This document shows, piece by piece, positions 11,343 through 22,689 of a stretch of DNA of 64,000 nt; within the stretch, counting starts at the first letter, position 1; every line of letters begins with the position of its first letter. The DNA is from Gonapodya prolifera JEL478 (taxonomy: Eukaryota; Monoblepharomycota; Monoblepharidomycetes; Monoblepharidales; Gonapodyaceae), in contig KQ965740.1 of assembly GCA_001574975.1 (NCBI GenBank), positions 530,647-594,646 of the forward strand, read 5' to 3'. The position numbers were made by a program, and so were the translations under genes. The notes under the pieces are model-generated. The model was not told where the DNA came from. It searched no databases and saw only the letters and a list, made by a program, of their open reading frames with translations.

Positions 11343-11915
11343 ATGAGCGAGCAGGAAGCACAGCACGCAGCTCACGCAAAGCACCACTACGACCAGTGTG
11401 TGTCACGTCCTGCCTTTGACTCACCTCTTTGCGTGGTGACAAGTGTGTTCTCACCTCGGTTCAATCCCCACCCCACGGCACCCACACCTAGCCCAAAGTA
11501 CCGCGACATGATCGAAGAGGCCCTCGCGAACGCGACCGACTCCAAAGGGATGGCCCCGACCACCATCATCAAGTACATAAAGGAGCAGTTCAAGAACCTG
11601 CCCGGGGACGAGAAGCAGATCGTGCAGCATGTGCGGAACGCGATCAAGCTCGGGGTCGAGTGAGTTTTCTCCCCGGGAACTGGTGGGCGAGTGGGACTGT
11701 TTTGCTCACGATGATGACGTTGGCACACTACTTAGGGAGAACGTGTTCTCGCAGCCAAAGGGAAGCCAAGGGAGGGTGAAGGTAAGTTTTGCCCCGTGTC
11801 AATACGCGAAAATCGTTTTATATAATGGGCAACTATATAGCTGCGGAACCGCACGCATTCGGCGTCCTTGAGGCCCAAGACGTCGAGGGCGAAAGTAACC
11901 AAGAAGTCCGAGTGA
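11343..11915 (+). CDS. Small linker histone H1-like protein (H15 winged helix)
   Basis: Four exons (11343-11395, 11492-11659, 11736-11781, 11841-11915) join in frame to about 113 aa. The centre is an H15 globular domain: PKYRDMIEEALANA, SKGMAPTTIIKYIKEQF, IVQHVRNAIKLGVE, ENVFSQPKGSQGRVK. It is followed by a short basic tail (RPKTSRAKVTKKSE) and preceded by an 18-residue lead. Linker histones bind nucleosome dyads and linker DNA. This one is much shorter than most H1 proteins, with a tail of only about 25 residues, so it may be a minor or specialised form. Exon phases agree at all three junctions, which supports the model. Confidence 0.8.
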
Positions 11916-12024
11916 CGAGTGACTTTTGTACACTACTACAGCATGGTTTTTTTTTTGTTCGTAATACAGAATCAATAAGCGCAAAAGTGAAATTAGGATT
12001 GTTGCGGTTGCCGGAAAAATTGCA

Positions 12025-12879
12025 TCAGGAGAATCGCGGTGATCGCCTGGTGGGGGAGAATCCGTCGGTTGCTGGAACAGGACAGTTACGTCTACTTCTC
12101 CAAAAACGTACCGCAATGATGAGTATGGCCACAGCGAGAAATATGCACATGAATATCATCCGCCTCCGTCGGTTTCCCTCCATTTTACTCCTCTGCTTCT
12201 TCCGCATGACGTCCCTCGCCTGCTCCACTCGTCTCACATCCAAGGCCGTCATAATCGCCGACTGCGAGCCCATCGTATCTACAAGGTTGCTCATCGACGT
12301 TGTGGGTCCGAGGTCGGTCATGGAGTATCCAGGTGTGATTTTCGGATTGCCGACAGTGGAGGGAAGTGCAGTCAGAACCACATCCTGGGGAACGTTGGCG
12401 ACGACCGGACTTGAAAGCGTGCGGGCTTCCTCAATTGTCTCTTCCAGCACGGTCGTGTCGTGTCGGGGGACGTCAACGCTGCGGCCCTGAAAACTCGCTC
12501 GCGCATTTGTGGGGAGGTTCGTTCCGAATTTCGGGGTCTTCTTTTTGTCGTCGGGATCTTTTGCGACTGGTACGTCCAGGGATGCCGGTGCTCCGTACGA
12601 CGGTGGCAAGGGCGCGGAGACCACGGAATGAGTTCCCAACTCCGCGCGTTGTGCTTCATCTGGAGCGTTCGCCGCGGAGAGAGCAGGGCTCGGCACGGCT
12701 TGAGCTTGTTCCACTTGTCGTGCAAAGGGCAAGTTTGTTCCGAACTTGGGCGCCTTTTGGCCCCCAGTGGGGTTCCCGGACATCACGGCTGCGTACATAT
12801 CATACGACGGATCGTGGATGTTCGGCGCGACGAACGACATCCTGGCGCCACCAGACGTGGAGGCTGGCGGATCGGACAT
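12025..12879 (-). CDS. Single-pass membrane protein with two KFGTNLP repeats, family unknown
   Basis: Intronless, about 284 aa. The N-terminal 220 residues are polar, low complexity and probably cytosolic. Two copies of a short motif, KAPKFGTNLP and KTPKFGTNLP, occur about 70 residues apart. A basic stretch (RKKQRSKMEGNRRRR) leads into one hydrophobic helix (MIFMCIFLAVAILIIAV) about 40 residues from the C terminus, followed by a basic tail. There is no signal peptide, so a tail-anchored-like or type II orientation is likely. I do not recognise the family. It is convergent with the H1 gene, with a 109-nt gap. Confidence 0.7.
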   Translation of the reverse strand: MSDPPASTSGGARMSFVAPNIHDPSYDMYAAVMSGNPTGGQKAPKFGTNLPFARQVEQAQAVPSPALSAANAPDEAQRAELGTHSVVSAPLPPSYGAPASLDVPVAKDPDDKKKTPKFGTNLPTNARASFQGRSVDVPRHDTTVLEETIEEARTLSSPVVANVPQDVVLTALPSTVGNPKITPGYSMTDLGPTTSMSNLVDTMGSQSAIMTALDVRRVEQARDVMRKKQRSKMEGNRRRRMIFMCIFLAVAILIIAVRFWRSRRNCPVPATDGFSPTRRSPRFS

Positions 12880-13126
12880 GGACGCAATCGGGTGGAATCT
12901 GTGCTGCGCGCGAGTTGCGGTTGAATTGTCTGTGCACGATCATTTGCGAAGATTTGGCGAAGTCACGATCAGGAGCAGCTCACAGGGCACAACGGGAAGG
13001 GTCCGTTGGAGATAGATACATTTGATGACAATGATTTATGTACATTCGTGGGTGAAATTTAGGCAGTGTTTGCATTTGTCTCCGGAATGATCACCACGAT
13101 GTTGCCCAGTGTATCTCCATAAGAAG

Positions 13127-14186
13127 TCTCTACAACTTCTCTCGTTTCAGAATCAAACCTCTTTTGGAAAGGTACGCAACAACGTCGGTCAGAGAGTTAA
13201 CATGGCCATTCTTCCTTTCAGTATCCATGATCGATTCCTTTCGACGCAACAAAAAAGGAATGAAGCCATTATCGCCCGAGCCGCGAAAGTCTCTGAGATT
13301 GCAAAAGTGAGGCTTGCACGTTTGCCAAATCGCTCAAAATGCTTACTTCTCGGGATCGTCCCCAACATGCACTGCAACCACATCCGGCACGTCATAGCCC
13401 CACATTTTCTCGGCGATGCTCAGCGTTCTAGCCCAGATTTCTGCATTTGGTTTTTCTACGCCAGCCTTGTAGCTCGTAAGCACAAAGTCAAAGTATTTGT
13501 TCAACGCCAGGTTCTCCAGGATTGTGGAGAGGCGATTGTCCATATTCGATACAACTCCGAGACATGTAGGGAAGTTGGAGTTGTGTAGGGTGTCGAGAGT
13601 ACTGAGAACGTCCGGGAAGACCTGACAAAATGACCCAGTCCAGCGGAACGTTCGAATCTTGGATGGTCACATGCACACCTCATACTTGTCCGCCTCCTGA
13701 AAGCCCGAGTACAGTTCCCGGACAACTGCGTTCCACTTTTTACCTCTGGCCTTCGTGGGTTCCAACCCCGCATCGATTAAAGTATCCCGAATGAGAGTTG
13801 CCCACCAATATATGGGACCGACGCCAACAGATTCACTCCCAAAGCCAAAATTGGGATGCAGTGCAGACAATCGTTGTCGCGCAGCCGGAAATGCCTTGGA
13901 AATGGCTTCAGGAGATGGTGGTTGAATCCCATGTGCTAGACAAGTCGCATGCTGCATGGGAGGCATAAAGGATGTGATTTGGATCGTTCCGTAACGACCA
14001 ATCTTCCAGGAAAACGTACGTAGTGCGGCCCAATGCCCCCTCGAGGAGTGAACAGTGTTCCAAAGGCGTCTGAATTCACAAATTGATAATGCGTGATCGT
14101 TGGCGATATGATCTTCACAGTTCGATGCACGAGAGGCTCAGATACTCACCAAATGTGACAAGGAGACATTTGGGATCTCGTCGCAT
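13127..14186 (-). CDS. HAD-superfamily hydrolase (HDHD3-like)
   Basis: Starts MRRDPKCLLVTF, then a 78-nt intron splits the first HAD motif, giving TFDAFGTLFTPR. The nucleophile Asp is present; the second Asp of the usual DxD is not, as in many HDHD3-type members. Further exons give PPSPEAISKAFPAARQR, YWWATLIRDTLIDAGL (cap helices), GVVSNMDNRL (motif II), LTSYKAGVEKPNAEIW (motif III Lys) and HVGDDPEKDFRGSGDNG (motif IV). The C terminus is a short KREKL. About 80 nt separate its start from the stop of the aminotransferase upstream on the same strand. The substrate cannot be read from the sequence. Confidence 0.8.
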
Positions 14187-14265
14187 GGAAATTGTCGTTG
14201 GCGAAAACCATCACCGAGCATTCCCAGACCAAAGTACTATATTCAAGCGCTGCCCATATTCAAGG

Positions 14266-16204
14266 CTACACGCGGCTCTTCTCAGCCATAATAGTAGTCA
14301 ATAGTTCACAGAGTTTTTTAGTGCCCTCAATCAGAACAGGCTCATCGTAATATGTGAACGCCAGACGAATGGCATTCGTGCTGCCTTTGCTCACGGGGGC
14401 AAACCAAATACCCGGGGCTGACCAGATGACGATAAGAAAGAGCGAGCGAGCGAGGAGCAGTGAGCACAAAGCACTCACCGTACGCCACCTTCTTTTCGGC
14501 AACAGATCGCGCTCGAATCTCGAGAGCATCCCAACCGTCAGGGAGCACGATCCAGACAAAGAATCCACCCCACACTTTCGGCCGAAGGATCTTGATCCCT
14601 TTGGGAAGACCTTGGTCCAAGGTTGTCAGCATGCAGCGAAGCCGAGAGGCATATTTTTCTCGAAGCACGCCAATGTGGGTGTCAAGAAGACCTTGGCGAA
14701 TGAGAGGGAGGATGAGAGCTGAGGTCAACTGATTCGGGGAGCCACCAGAGATGAAAAGCGCCCTATAAACGAGAATTAAGGGTAAGGTTATAAAAGCGCG
14801 AAGTTTCGAAAGAGGGAAAAGGGGGCGGGGCAAGTGACAGGCATGGATTCAGAACTCACGAGCTTTGAAACCTCTCAATAATCGTCTTTCCTGCTTCCAC
14901 CCAGCCAAGTCGCATCTGAAACAATACGAAAAGTTACCGTGGAGGCATTTTGAGTGCTCGGGCAAGTTACGCACCCCTGGACCAAATAGTTTACTGAACG
15001 TGCAATTGCTAATGATCCTGCCGTCTTCCTTGTCGGTATCAAAATGATAGACGACCGGGGGAACACTTGGATCAACGTCCGGGAGGGGTTCAACTTCGGG
15101 ATACGACAGAAAGTCGTAAACATCATCACAAACAACCTGTTGGAGTACATCAGTCTCTGGATTACAGGTTCCGGGGCGCATACAATCTCCTTACCAGCAA
15201 ATGATACTTGTATGCCAATTCCACAAGTCTTTGACGCCGCGTCGGATGGAGGATGGTGGACCGAGGGTTATCTACGAATGGGAAATGAAAGATTCGAAAG
15301 CACACGTGGAAACAACAACATAACTCACTAAATGTAGGGTTGCAGTAAAGTATAAATGGGTAGCGCCCAGTCGCGCTATTGAATGTTTTCTGCCCAGGCC
15401 CCGGGGTCTCGTTTCTCGGCGAAAATCCTTTCGAAGCAAACCTCTCCTCAAGCCCACGCTTCAAGTGCTCCATGATCATACCGTCATCGTCAGTTGGCAC
15501 AGGTACAACTTCGAATTTGGTGGCATGTGAGGTAAAGACAGTATACGCGAGGAAATATGTGGGGTCTTCCAAGAAAATGGTAGTGTTCTGGTCTGAGAAT
15601 AAAGCAATGATATTGAATATGGACTGGCTGCATCCAGTGGTCAGCGCCAGATGATCGCTTCGACGTTCATTCTATCAGGCTTGTTGACAGTTGTGAACCG
15701 ATGACACCGCATACCTCGAGACTGGCCGCTGGTACTTCCCAGTGAGCCACCTGGTGTTCCAGGAGTAAATATACACGCTTGTGATCAGAATTAGTCTTCC
15801 ACGTACCGTGCTAGCTCTTCCAGAACTTCTCCATGGCCTCTCTGGGGACCATACTGTAGAAAAGCTCGCTGCCAATTGAGGTCTCCAGTTTCCTTCCATG
15901 CTTCCGCACAGGCAAGCCTCATGACCTCTGCGGGCAACAAGTCCAGACTCGGGGCACCCAGATTTAAATTAATGAGATCCGGCGAGGTGACAGTGTCGTA
16001 CAAAGTTCGTGGTGGACCTGCTTGATCGGCCAAATTGTGGAGAATGGCGGAGAGCTGCCATCCCACGATTGGTGTTGGCTATCGCACGATGTATGCGGAT
16101 TATATTATGCAGCTCACCGCATTGGTCGTCCTTGCGAGGGAATGCCAAGTAATGATGGTGTTAGAACGACGACGCAAGATTCTATCAATCCCCGCCACCC
16201 ACAT
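14266..16204 (-). CDS. PLP-dependent class I/II aminotransferase (2-aminoadipate/aromatic type)
   Basis: Fold type I transaminase. The exons read INLNLGAPSLDLLPAEV, QYGPQRGHGEVLEELARYV, LFVTTGCSQSIFNIIALF (start of the cofactor domain), YCNPTFS, CDDVYDFL (Asp/Tyr cofactor contacts) and NCTFSKLFGPG with the Schiff-base Lys, followed by MRLGWVEAG. The C-terminal domain includes ISGGSPNQLTSALI and RPKVWGGFFVWIVLP, ending with NAIRLAFTYYDEP and a short tail. The first exon (MWVAGIDRILRRRSNTIITW) is basic and hydroxylated, like a weak mitochondrial targeting sequence. At least six introns. The substrate is probably an aromatic amino acid, kynurenine or 2-aminoadipate, by family. It sits in tandem between an epoxide hydrolase and a HAD hydrolase. 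Confidence 0.8.
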
Positions 16205-16399
16205 CGTAATGATTGAGTCTCTGGCGATGGATATCTACTGTGTACAGTTTTCCACGATCACGAAGCGTCAGATGGGGCGCGTTGGTGGAAGTGTCGGCTC
16301 TCAAGTCGGCCCGTTGAATGGTTCCAAAATTCGCCCGCCAACCATCATATGAAAGAAATGAAGCATTGCAAGGGTTCTGAGTATTGTTCCTAATTAATC

Positions 16400-18034
16400 T
16401 CATAGCTTTGATCCTGTTTCAGCTTCCCACGTAGAGAACGCCCGCCTTACCACTTCCATTCCTGCAAACGCTCGCAGCTCGCTCACGAACAGTTGAGGTA
16501 CTTCCATTGCAGCGAAGTGACCACCCTGTTTGGCTTCTGTCCAGCGCACCACGTTCATCCAGCTACGGACCCACTCTTGTGGAGGTTTGAAAATCTCTTT
16601 TGGGCACAGCAGAATTCCCACAGGAATCCTGCTTGGTAGGGGAGTCTTCATGACTTGAAGGCGCTCGGATGAGCCGTATGAGTTGTAATAGAGCCGCATG
16701 GATGATGTGATCGTGTTTGTCATCCAATAGAGCGTGAGATTGTCGAGAAAGTCGTCACCGTATTTCTTTATCAGAACGTCTGCTGGGTCGAGACCAGGCC
16801 CTTCGACGTCACGAAGATCGCTGCAAACAGCTCGGTGGTGCTCTCCCTTGAACGTAAAAAAAACCAAACGGTATTACCTCCAGTCGTGGAACTTTTCTGC
16901 GAGCCACGCGAGAAGCCCAACTGGTGAATCAGCGAGCCCGTACCCCAGGCTCTGAGGCTTGGTGCCTTGTATAGAAACGTAGCTTTCAAGGAGCATTCGG
17001 TTTTAGTACCATCGATGACTCAGGAGAAAGAGCGAAAATGCATACCCTCGTCTCCACGTTGTGTGATATTCGGTGTCCCGCAAGTTTCCAGCTGTGACAT
17101 CACCATACACAGCTTCCGGCCCAACCATTCCTGACAATAAGTTCCTAGCCCATGCGACAGGAGACCTCGAAAAGAGAGGTGGTGCGACGGAAAAGAGGTT
17201 CAAGTGGACAGCCCGACACGTAGAGGGCCGCGAAATGGCGAGAGTCCTGGAAATGTGAGAGCCCCAGTCCCCTAAACCCACACCATCATCCCGAAAGGTT
17301 TGGTGTACATCAATCGAAAAGCTAGTATGGTTTCTCACCTCCCTGTGCGACTATTCCGGACGCAAAAGCGTTTGTTCCCGGTTCAACCGTCATTTCAAAC
17401 ATTTACATGAGAATTTGTTCAAGGGTAGTGACAATCGTGTCGAAGAAACGCACGATACTCGGCGTAGCCCAATCGCTTGACCATGAGCTCGTCCAATGCC
17501 TTCGCCATTTCACCGACACCAAAACCTGGATCTTTGGGGCTTGAAGAAAAGCCAAAGCCCGGTAAAGACGGAACGACGACATGGAAAGCAGGATCTGCCG
17601 CCTTCTCGGGATTCGCAAGGGCTTCGATAATATGAAGAAACTCAACGAAGGATCCTGGCCTTGGGGATGGTGGACGGAGAAGTGGTACAGAAAGGTCCAT
17701 ATCACCCTTACCATCCATGAATGATAAGCAACGGAATTGCATCTGTCCGAGAGCTTCTTTTCCACACGAAGTGGAGATCCACATCATTCACTCCTTCTGC
17801 AATGAAATGGTCGAATCGCTTGAGCTTTGTGAGAAAAAGGGACGCCTTTCCATTGTCGATGTAGTCCCTCCAGTATCGCGCCAAACCGCGAGTGGCCGAG
17901 AGCGGAGTTCCTGCATGCCTAGTGCCATCGTTTGACAGAGCATCGGGGAACACGGGGTCGGCGAGGCGAGCCGAAAGACGAGCAAGGGAGGCCCCGTATT
18001 CGGGAATGGCGAAGCGCTTCAGAGAGCCCAGCAT
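16400..18034 (-). CDS. Epoxide hydrolase, microsomal (EPHX1/EHN) type
   Basis: Alpha/beta hydrolase with the EHN N-terminal module. Visible blocks are [48 protein letters not shown] (the HGWPGS oxyanion loop, split by an intron), [27 protein letters not shown] with the nucleophile Asp, [22 protein letters not shown], and [10 protein letters not shown] with the catalytic His. Acid and His are both in place, so the enzyme looks active; it would open epoxides to diols. At least four introns. There is no obvious N-terminal membrane anchor in the model starting at ATG 18034; an upstream in-frame-looking segment (18143-18050) could not be joined and was left out. Confidence 0.85.
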
Positions 18035-18311
18035 TTAATGAGAAATGAGGTCGCCGAAATCCAAACGGAATCAATTGGGGGACGAACTGGTCTGTGGCCG
18101 TCACTTTCGGCGCTGAGGCCCGGCCCTCCAGTTTTTGTTTCATTTTTTATCATTTCATATGCTCTCTGTCAGAAATCATGGAGATGAGAGAAAAATTATA
18201 TAGACGACCGAACACATTCAATACAATGCTAAGCCCAAAATGCATCATCCGTAATTGCAGTCACATGACCCTCCGATGTGTCCCGACCTCTTCGCGGAAA
18301 TGGAGCAAAGC

Positions 18312-21088
18312 CTAGGATTTGCCTCCTTCCTTCCCTCCTTCCTTGCACCCGACAAATTGCAAAATGGTATTGACCGATTGAGGGTCGTACTCCATATCCA
18401 GTACGTCTCCCCAAGTGTCGTACTTTTTCATGAACTCGGTCATGATTGCGCGGTCCACGTCGGGGGTACGGTCAATGATCTGGTGGCGATTGTTGTGAGG
18501 CACGATCATGCTGTGAAACGCATCATTCTACCCACCTCCTTCAACTCTTTCCTGGCGACGAGGACCTTGGCCCAGGCATCTTTTGGAGGCTCAATCTGGT
18601 TGAGAGCATTTCGCGCCTCGACCAGCTTCTGAGCAGCAGCCAGAACTCGCTTTCCCTACGTGACGCATTTCATTTTCAACATTCATCCACAAGAAAGCAG
18701 GAAAGCACCATCACTCACCGCTTCTTCGCAAGATGTATTTCTCATCATCAAGCACAAATCCTCGAAATCCTCAGGACTGAGTCCCCCACTCGCGGATCCC
18801 TTGCCGACCAGTACCATCCTCCCACAACTTCCCCGGGCCTCCACACCACGCGCAAAGACTCTCTTGAGCTCTGCCATGCGCTTCGCCGTCATTGGGCACG
18901 GTATTCTCCGAGGATCAAGCGTGCGCAGAGCATTGACGTTTTCTGGGCTGAGGTGCACAGCTTCCGGATCCAACTTGCGCAAAAGGTCGTAGACAACCGG
19001 AGGTGGGAGGGACGACACGTCCACCTTACCTGTAGGTGGCTTGAGGGGGGGGATAGGGAGGTTCATGTCTCCAGCAAGGGCTTGGGACACCTTGTCCAGA
19101 GGGCATGCCATTGAGTCGTCCATCAGATTTAGCTCTCCCTCGGGGATCGGCAATCCAGCCCACTGAGCCAAGTCCCCTCCGTCGACCGACACCTGCGGGA
19201 GAACCTCGCCAATGATATCGAGAACACTTGGCGGGTACGCCGACCAGTCCGAAAAGTCTGTCGGCATGGGCCAGTCCGACGGGTTGTCAAATGCACTGGG
19301 GTCGAGAAGGTCGTCCAGATCCGCAAAGTCGGGTTCCTCTGGTACGAGGGCGGTCCGGTCAGCAGGGTTTGCCTGCGCTGGCGCGGTACCGTTGGCGTTC
19401 GCGACCGACTTCATGGAGCTCAGCTTCCGATTCATGATGGACACCGGGAGGCCCATGTCGTCATCATCATCGACGCCGCCCCACTCAGATTCCCTCCCTG
19501 CATCACGGAACTGCAAGAAGCCCTTGCCCAATACCGTTGTCGGCGGCGCTGCGACAACAGGAGGCCGACCAGACCCAGCTGGCCCGTCGTCCATCACCTC
19601 GAGTTTCATGAGATCCCGCAGACTGGGCGTGGTGGGGTCCGAGACACTCAGTGGAAGGAACGTTGCATCCAGTTTGCTTGCGTTGTACGAGGCGGGGTGG
19701 CCCGAGGCAGATGGATCACCGGAGACGGTAGATGGGCTGGTGACGGAGACGGATGGAAGGAAGGAAGAGACAGACGAAAGGGCGGCCGAGGATTGGGAGT
19801 CCGTCCGGGCACGGTGGGTGGGGTCGGAAGAGCCTTGAGGGAATAATGCAGCATCGTGGATTGATGCATAGGATGGCGCGCGAGAATGGACGGGTGCAAT
19901 TGGGCGGGAGGTGTGAGTAACTGGGAACGACGATGTGCTCCCCATGTGGTCATCCGCTGTTCTCCACGACTGACCCCCGATGGACGACGAGTACTGGTCC
20001 AAGGAGCCCCCAGCTGACCCCGAGTGGGTTGACGAAGGGCTTTCCTTGGAGACGTAACCCTGGTCTGAGGGTTCGGATGGGTAGCGGTGCAGGGGTGGTG
20101 GCATTGGAGGAGAAGTGGACTCTGGTGAGAAATGGAGCTGGTAGGGTTGCGACGAGTCTCCGATAAGCGTCATCGGGAGCGAAGAAACTTTGAACGGGGA
20201 TGGGTCACAGAGGATGTAGTCGCCAGTTTGCATGTCAAAAAGAACAAGTGACTCACCATCATCCTCTGCCCCTTCTTGCATCTGTTGGCCCGTGGCCTGC
20301 GCAACAAAAGTAAACGCGAAGCTCCTCAGTGTTTCATTCTCCCTCGTGAGCGTCTCCAGCATGTTCTTGAGGTTTTTAGTTTCCGATTCGTGACCATCCC
20401 TCTCTGCCTCCAGAACCTTGACTCGCTCCTCCAAATCCTTTAAGTGCTTCTCCTTTCGTTCCCGCCAGGCCCTCTGCGCTGCGCGATTTTGTTCGCGACG
20501 TTTTGGGTCCAATGGTGGTCGTCGGTTCTGCTTTTTCTTTGGTTGAGAGGTGGCCTCATTCTCAGAGTTGGAGTCCAGGTCAGATGCGTCGCCATTATAG
20601 GACGGTGGTCCAGTGGACATGTGTTGTATTTGTGTGTTGGAATGGGGTGTGGCATCTGCAATCGAACGTTTGGTAAATATGAAGGGGTTGGTGGTCAGAA
20701 ACTGAATATTCCAGGGACAGAAACAGACTTGCACCCTCCAAAGCGTCTCTGAGAGACTACAGGAGCAAGGAAAAAACCACGCAACGTCGCTCTCATGGAG
20801 TAAGTCCACTATCCTCGATGCTTCGCAACAAGCCCAACACCTTCCTTCCATTGTTTTCCTTCAACCATTGATGATTCCTTCCACGCTGCTCTCACCTCCA
20901 CTTGTCTTTGAGCTTTTCCTAGCGGTCGACGCGCCAGAAGTCTTCCTTTTGGGTTCTTGGCGAGTGGACGAGTCCTGGAGGGCGGGAGAAACGGATGGTG
21001 CCATAATCTGAGACTGTGGATAAAGAGGATATGCGCCGTTCGCAAAGGCGGCCTGGATTGCAGCGAGAGATGGAAGAGAGGAAGTCAT
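18312..21088 (-). CDS. AP-1/Yap-like bZIP transcription factor
   Basis: Exons 21088-20896, 20655-18719, 18655-18536 and 18479-18312 join in frame to 805 aa. The bZIP lies about residues 110-180: basic region KRREQNRAAQRAWRERKEKH, matching the fungal NxxAQxxFRERK form with Trp for Phe, then a leucine zipper (LEERVKVLEAERDGHE...). A long Ser/Pro-rich region follows. The conserved C-terminal part (LCLMMRNTSCEEAGKRVL, ARNALNQIEPPKDAWAKV) has isolated Cys residues but not the classic paired Cys clusters of Yap1. Exon 1 begins MTSSLPSLAAIQAAF and joins with a split Asp codon, which supports the 21088 start over an internal ATG at 20620. It is the first of four same-strand genes and might regulate them, which is only an inference. 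Confidence 0.85.
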
Positions 21089-21509
21089 TTAAGAAAGGGG
21101 TGCTGGGGATGGGGTGCCGAGGGGGAGCACGTGGTGGGGTGGTCCAAAAGACGAGAGAGTGACGGAGACCAGTTGCAGTGGGAGTGTTTCGAATGCAGGG
21201 ATGGAGAGATGCTGCAGACGCAAGACAAGGTCCGCTGGCTCTGTCGGGTAGGCTATTTTCCCCTAATGGCAAACCCGGAGGCGTGCCGTGGTGACCGCAG
21301 CGCCCGCTTACGAAACGCACTTCGGGACTTGAGATGAAGGTTGCGGAGCACCACATCTCCAAAAGATTCTGCCAGATTTGAATCGACCGAGATGTTGCGC
21401 ACGCCGCTGAGTCCAATCCATCCAGATTCAATGTGCTTCGAAGTGCGGCCTTCCTTGCCTCTTTTCCTCACTGTGTGAAGATGATGCGTCCATCCCAATG
21501 CATTTGAAT

Positions 21510-22345
21510 TCGCGTTTCTTCCAATTGGCGCCCACTGATGAACGCATGCTTCTGAATCGCCGCGATCGTGGGCCCACCGTCACATGGGTTCGCAAACTCG
21601 CCGGCGTACTCGGGCGCCAAACGCGCAAGGGGCCTCCAGAACTCTCCAGAATGGTCTCGCGAGATGCACTTCGACCTCCAAGCAAATACATTCGACTCGG
21701 GCCTGATCAGCGGCGGATCCAGTTTAGAACGACGACGTTGGTCTGGACTCGCATCGGTTGATCAAGAGGGCGCCTACGTCCTCCAGGAGCAAAAATAACA
21801 CACGCGGTCTACTTGTGAGAAATGTTTCGAGGTTCGTGGCTTTGAGGTCGTCCGTGATTGCCAGGCGGGCAATACCCTCCTTACAGCACTTCGCAATGGC
21901 CATGCAAACGGACGTTTTGCCCTTTCCTGGTGAACCATGAAGAAGATGAATACTCTTGCAAGCAACGCCATGCGGTCGTACATTGCCTTGTTGGCCAAGA
22001 AGAACTTCACTGTCACTTGTTGAGATACGCTGAGTCCAATCCTAGGAATCTCAGATTCACAAACTTGCGTCGCCAGAAGCTTCCACGAGGCTCCTTCATT
22101 GCCCTCCATACAGACGTCCGTCCCGTCGGCCGCCTGGCACTCGGGATCCCTCCACTGCGCCGACAGCTTAGCCCCAAGCTCAGATAGAACCTCCCCGGCG
22201 TTATGTCATGGATGAGAATTATGCGAGCCACACCGGTACGACTCCTGTAAGCTTCCCCCTGCTCGAACAAGTCAAAGTCGCCTGGAATGCCGTTCCACAC
22301 GAACGGCCAACGGTGGAGTCCGCCGAAGCTCGGATGCAACCTGAG
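21510..22345 (-). pseudogene. Degenerate BCS1-like AAA ATPase copy
   Basis: Aligns in the same orientation with the intact gene at 52732-54211. 22345-22110 matches the exon 2 start (PFVWNGIPGDFDLFEQGEA), 22050-21960 matches the segment before Walker A (FFLANKAMYDRMA), 21960-21860 matches Walker A (GSPGKGKTS), 21850-21780 matches Walker B (LLLEDVGAL), and 21720-21548 matches the region after the arginine finger. The Walker A stretch lies in a different frame from the segment just before it, and parts between Walker B and sensor 1 and before 22050 are deleted. The Walker A Thr is also replaced by Lys in the best reading. It is clearly dead. 22346-22689 holds no gene. Confidence 0.8.
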
Positions 22346-22689
22346 GTAAGACTGTTTGGGATGTGCACTGCATGAGCACTGCATGAGCACAAACCCCACC
22401 AACCAAACGTTTACAATAAGCGACAGTATGTGGACTCCGCATTGGGAACCAAGAGAAGAAGTGAGTTGATCGAGAGACGAATTCGAGAGAACAGGATGCG
22501 AGGCTTAATTAGTTGACAAAGTTACAAAAGAGATGACATAAATGATTGGGGTAGGTATTACTGATGAAAGTGGTACGTGAAAAGTCAGTCCCATTTAAAG
22601 TATACTGCATCAACGGTTGTGCTTGCAGTCAAAAATAGATGGGTGATGATTCAAGGCTCCCTGGACTGCTGTCCTTTGCAAGGAATTGG

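Noticed and set aside
18050-18143. Extra N-terminal exon of the epoxide hydrolase (MKQKLEGRASAPKV...)
   Set aside because: It reads plausibly but could not be joined in frame to the EHN exon with an acceptable splice site.
20620-20620. ATG at 20620 as the bZIP start
   Set aside because: A better exon upstream (21088-20896) joins in frame with good splice sites and protein-like sequence.
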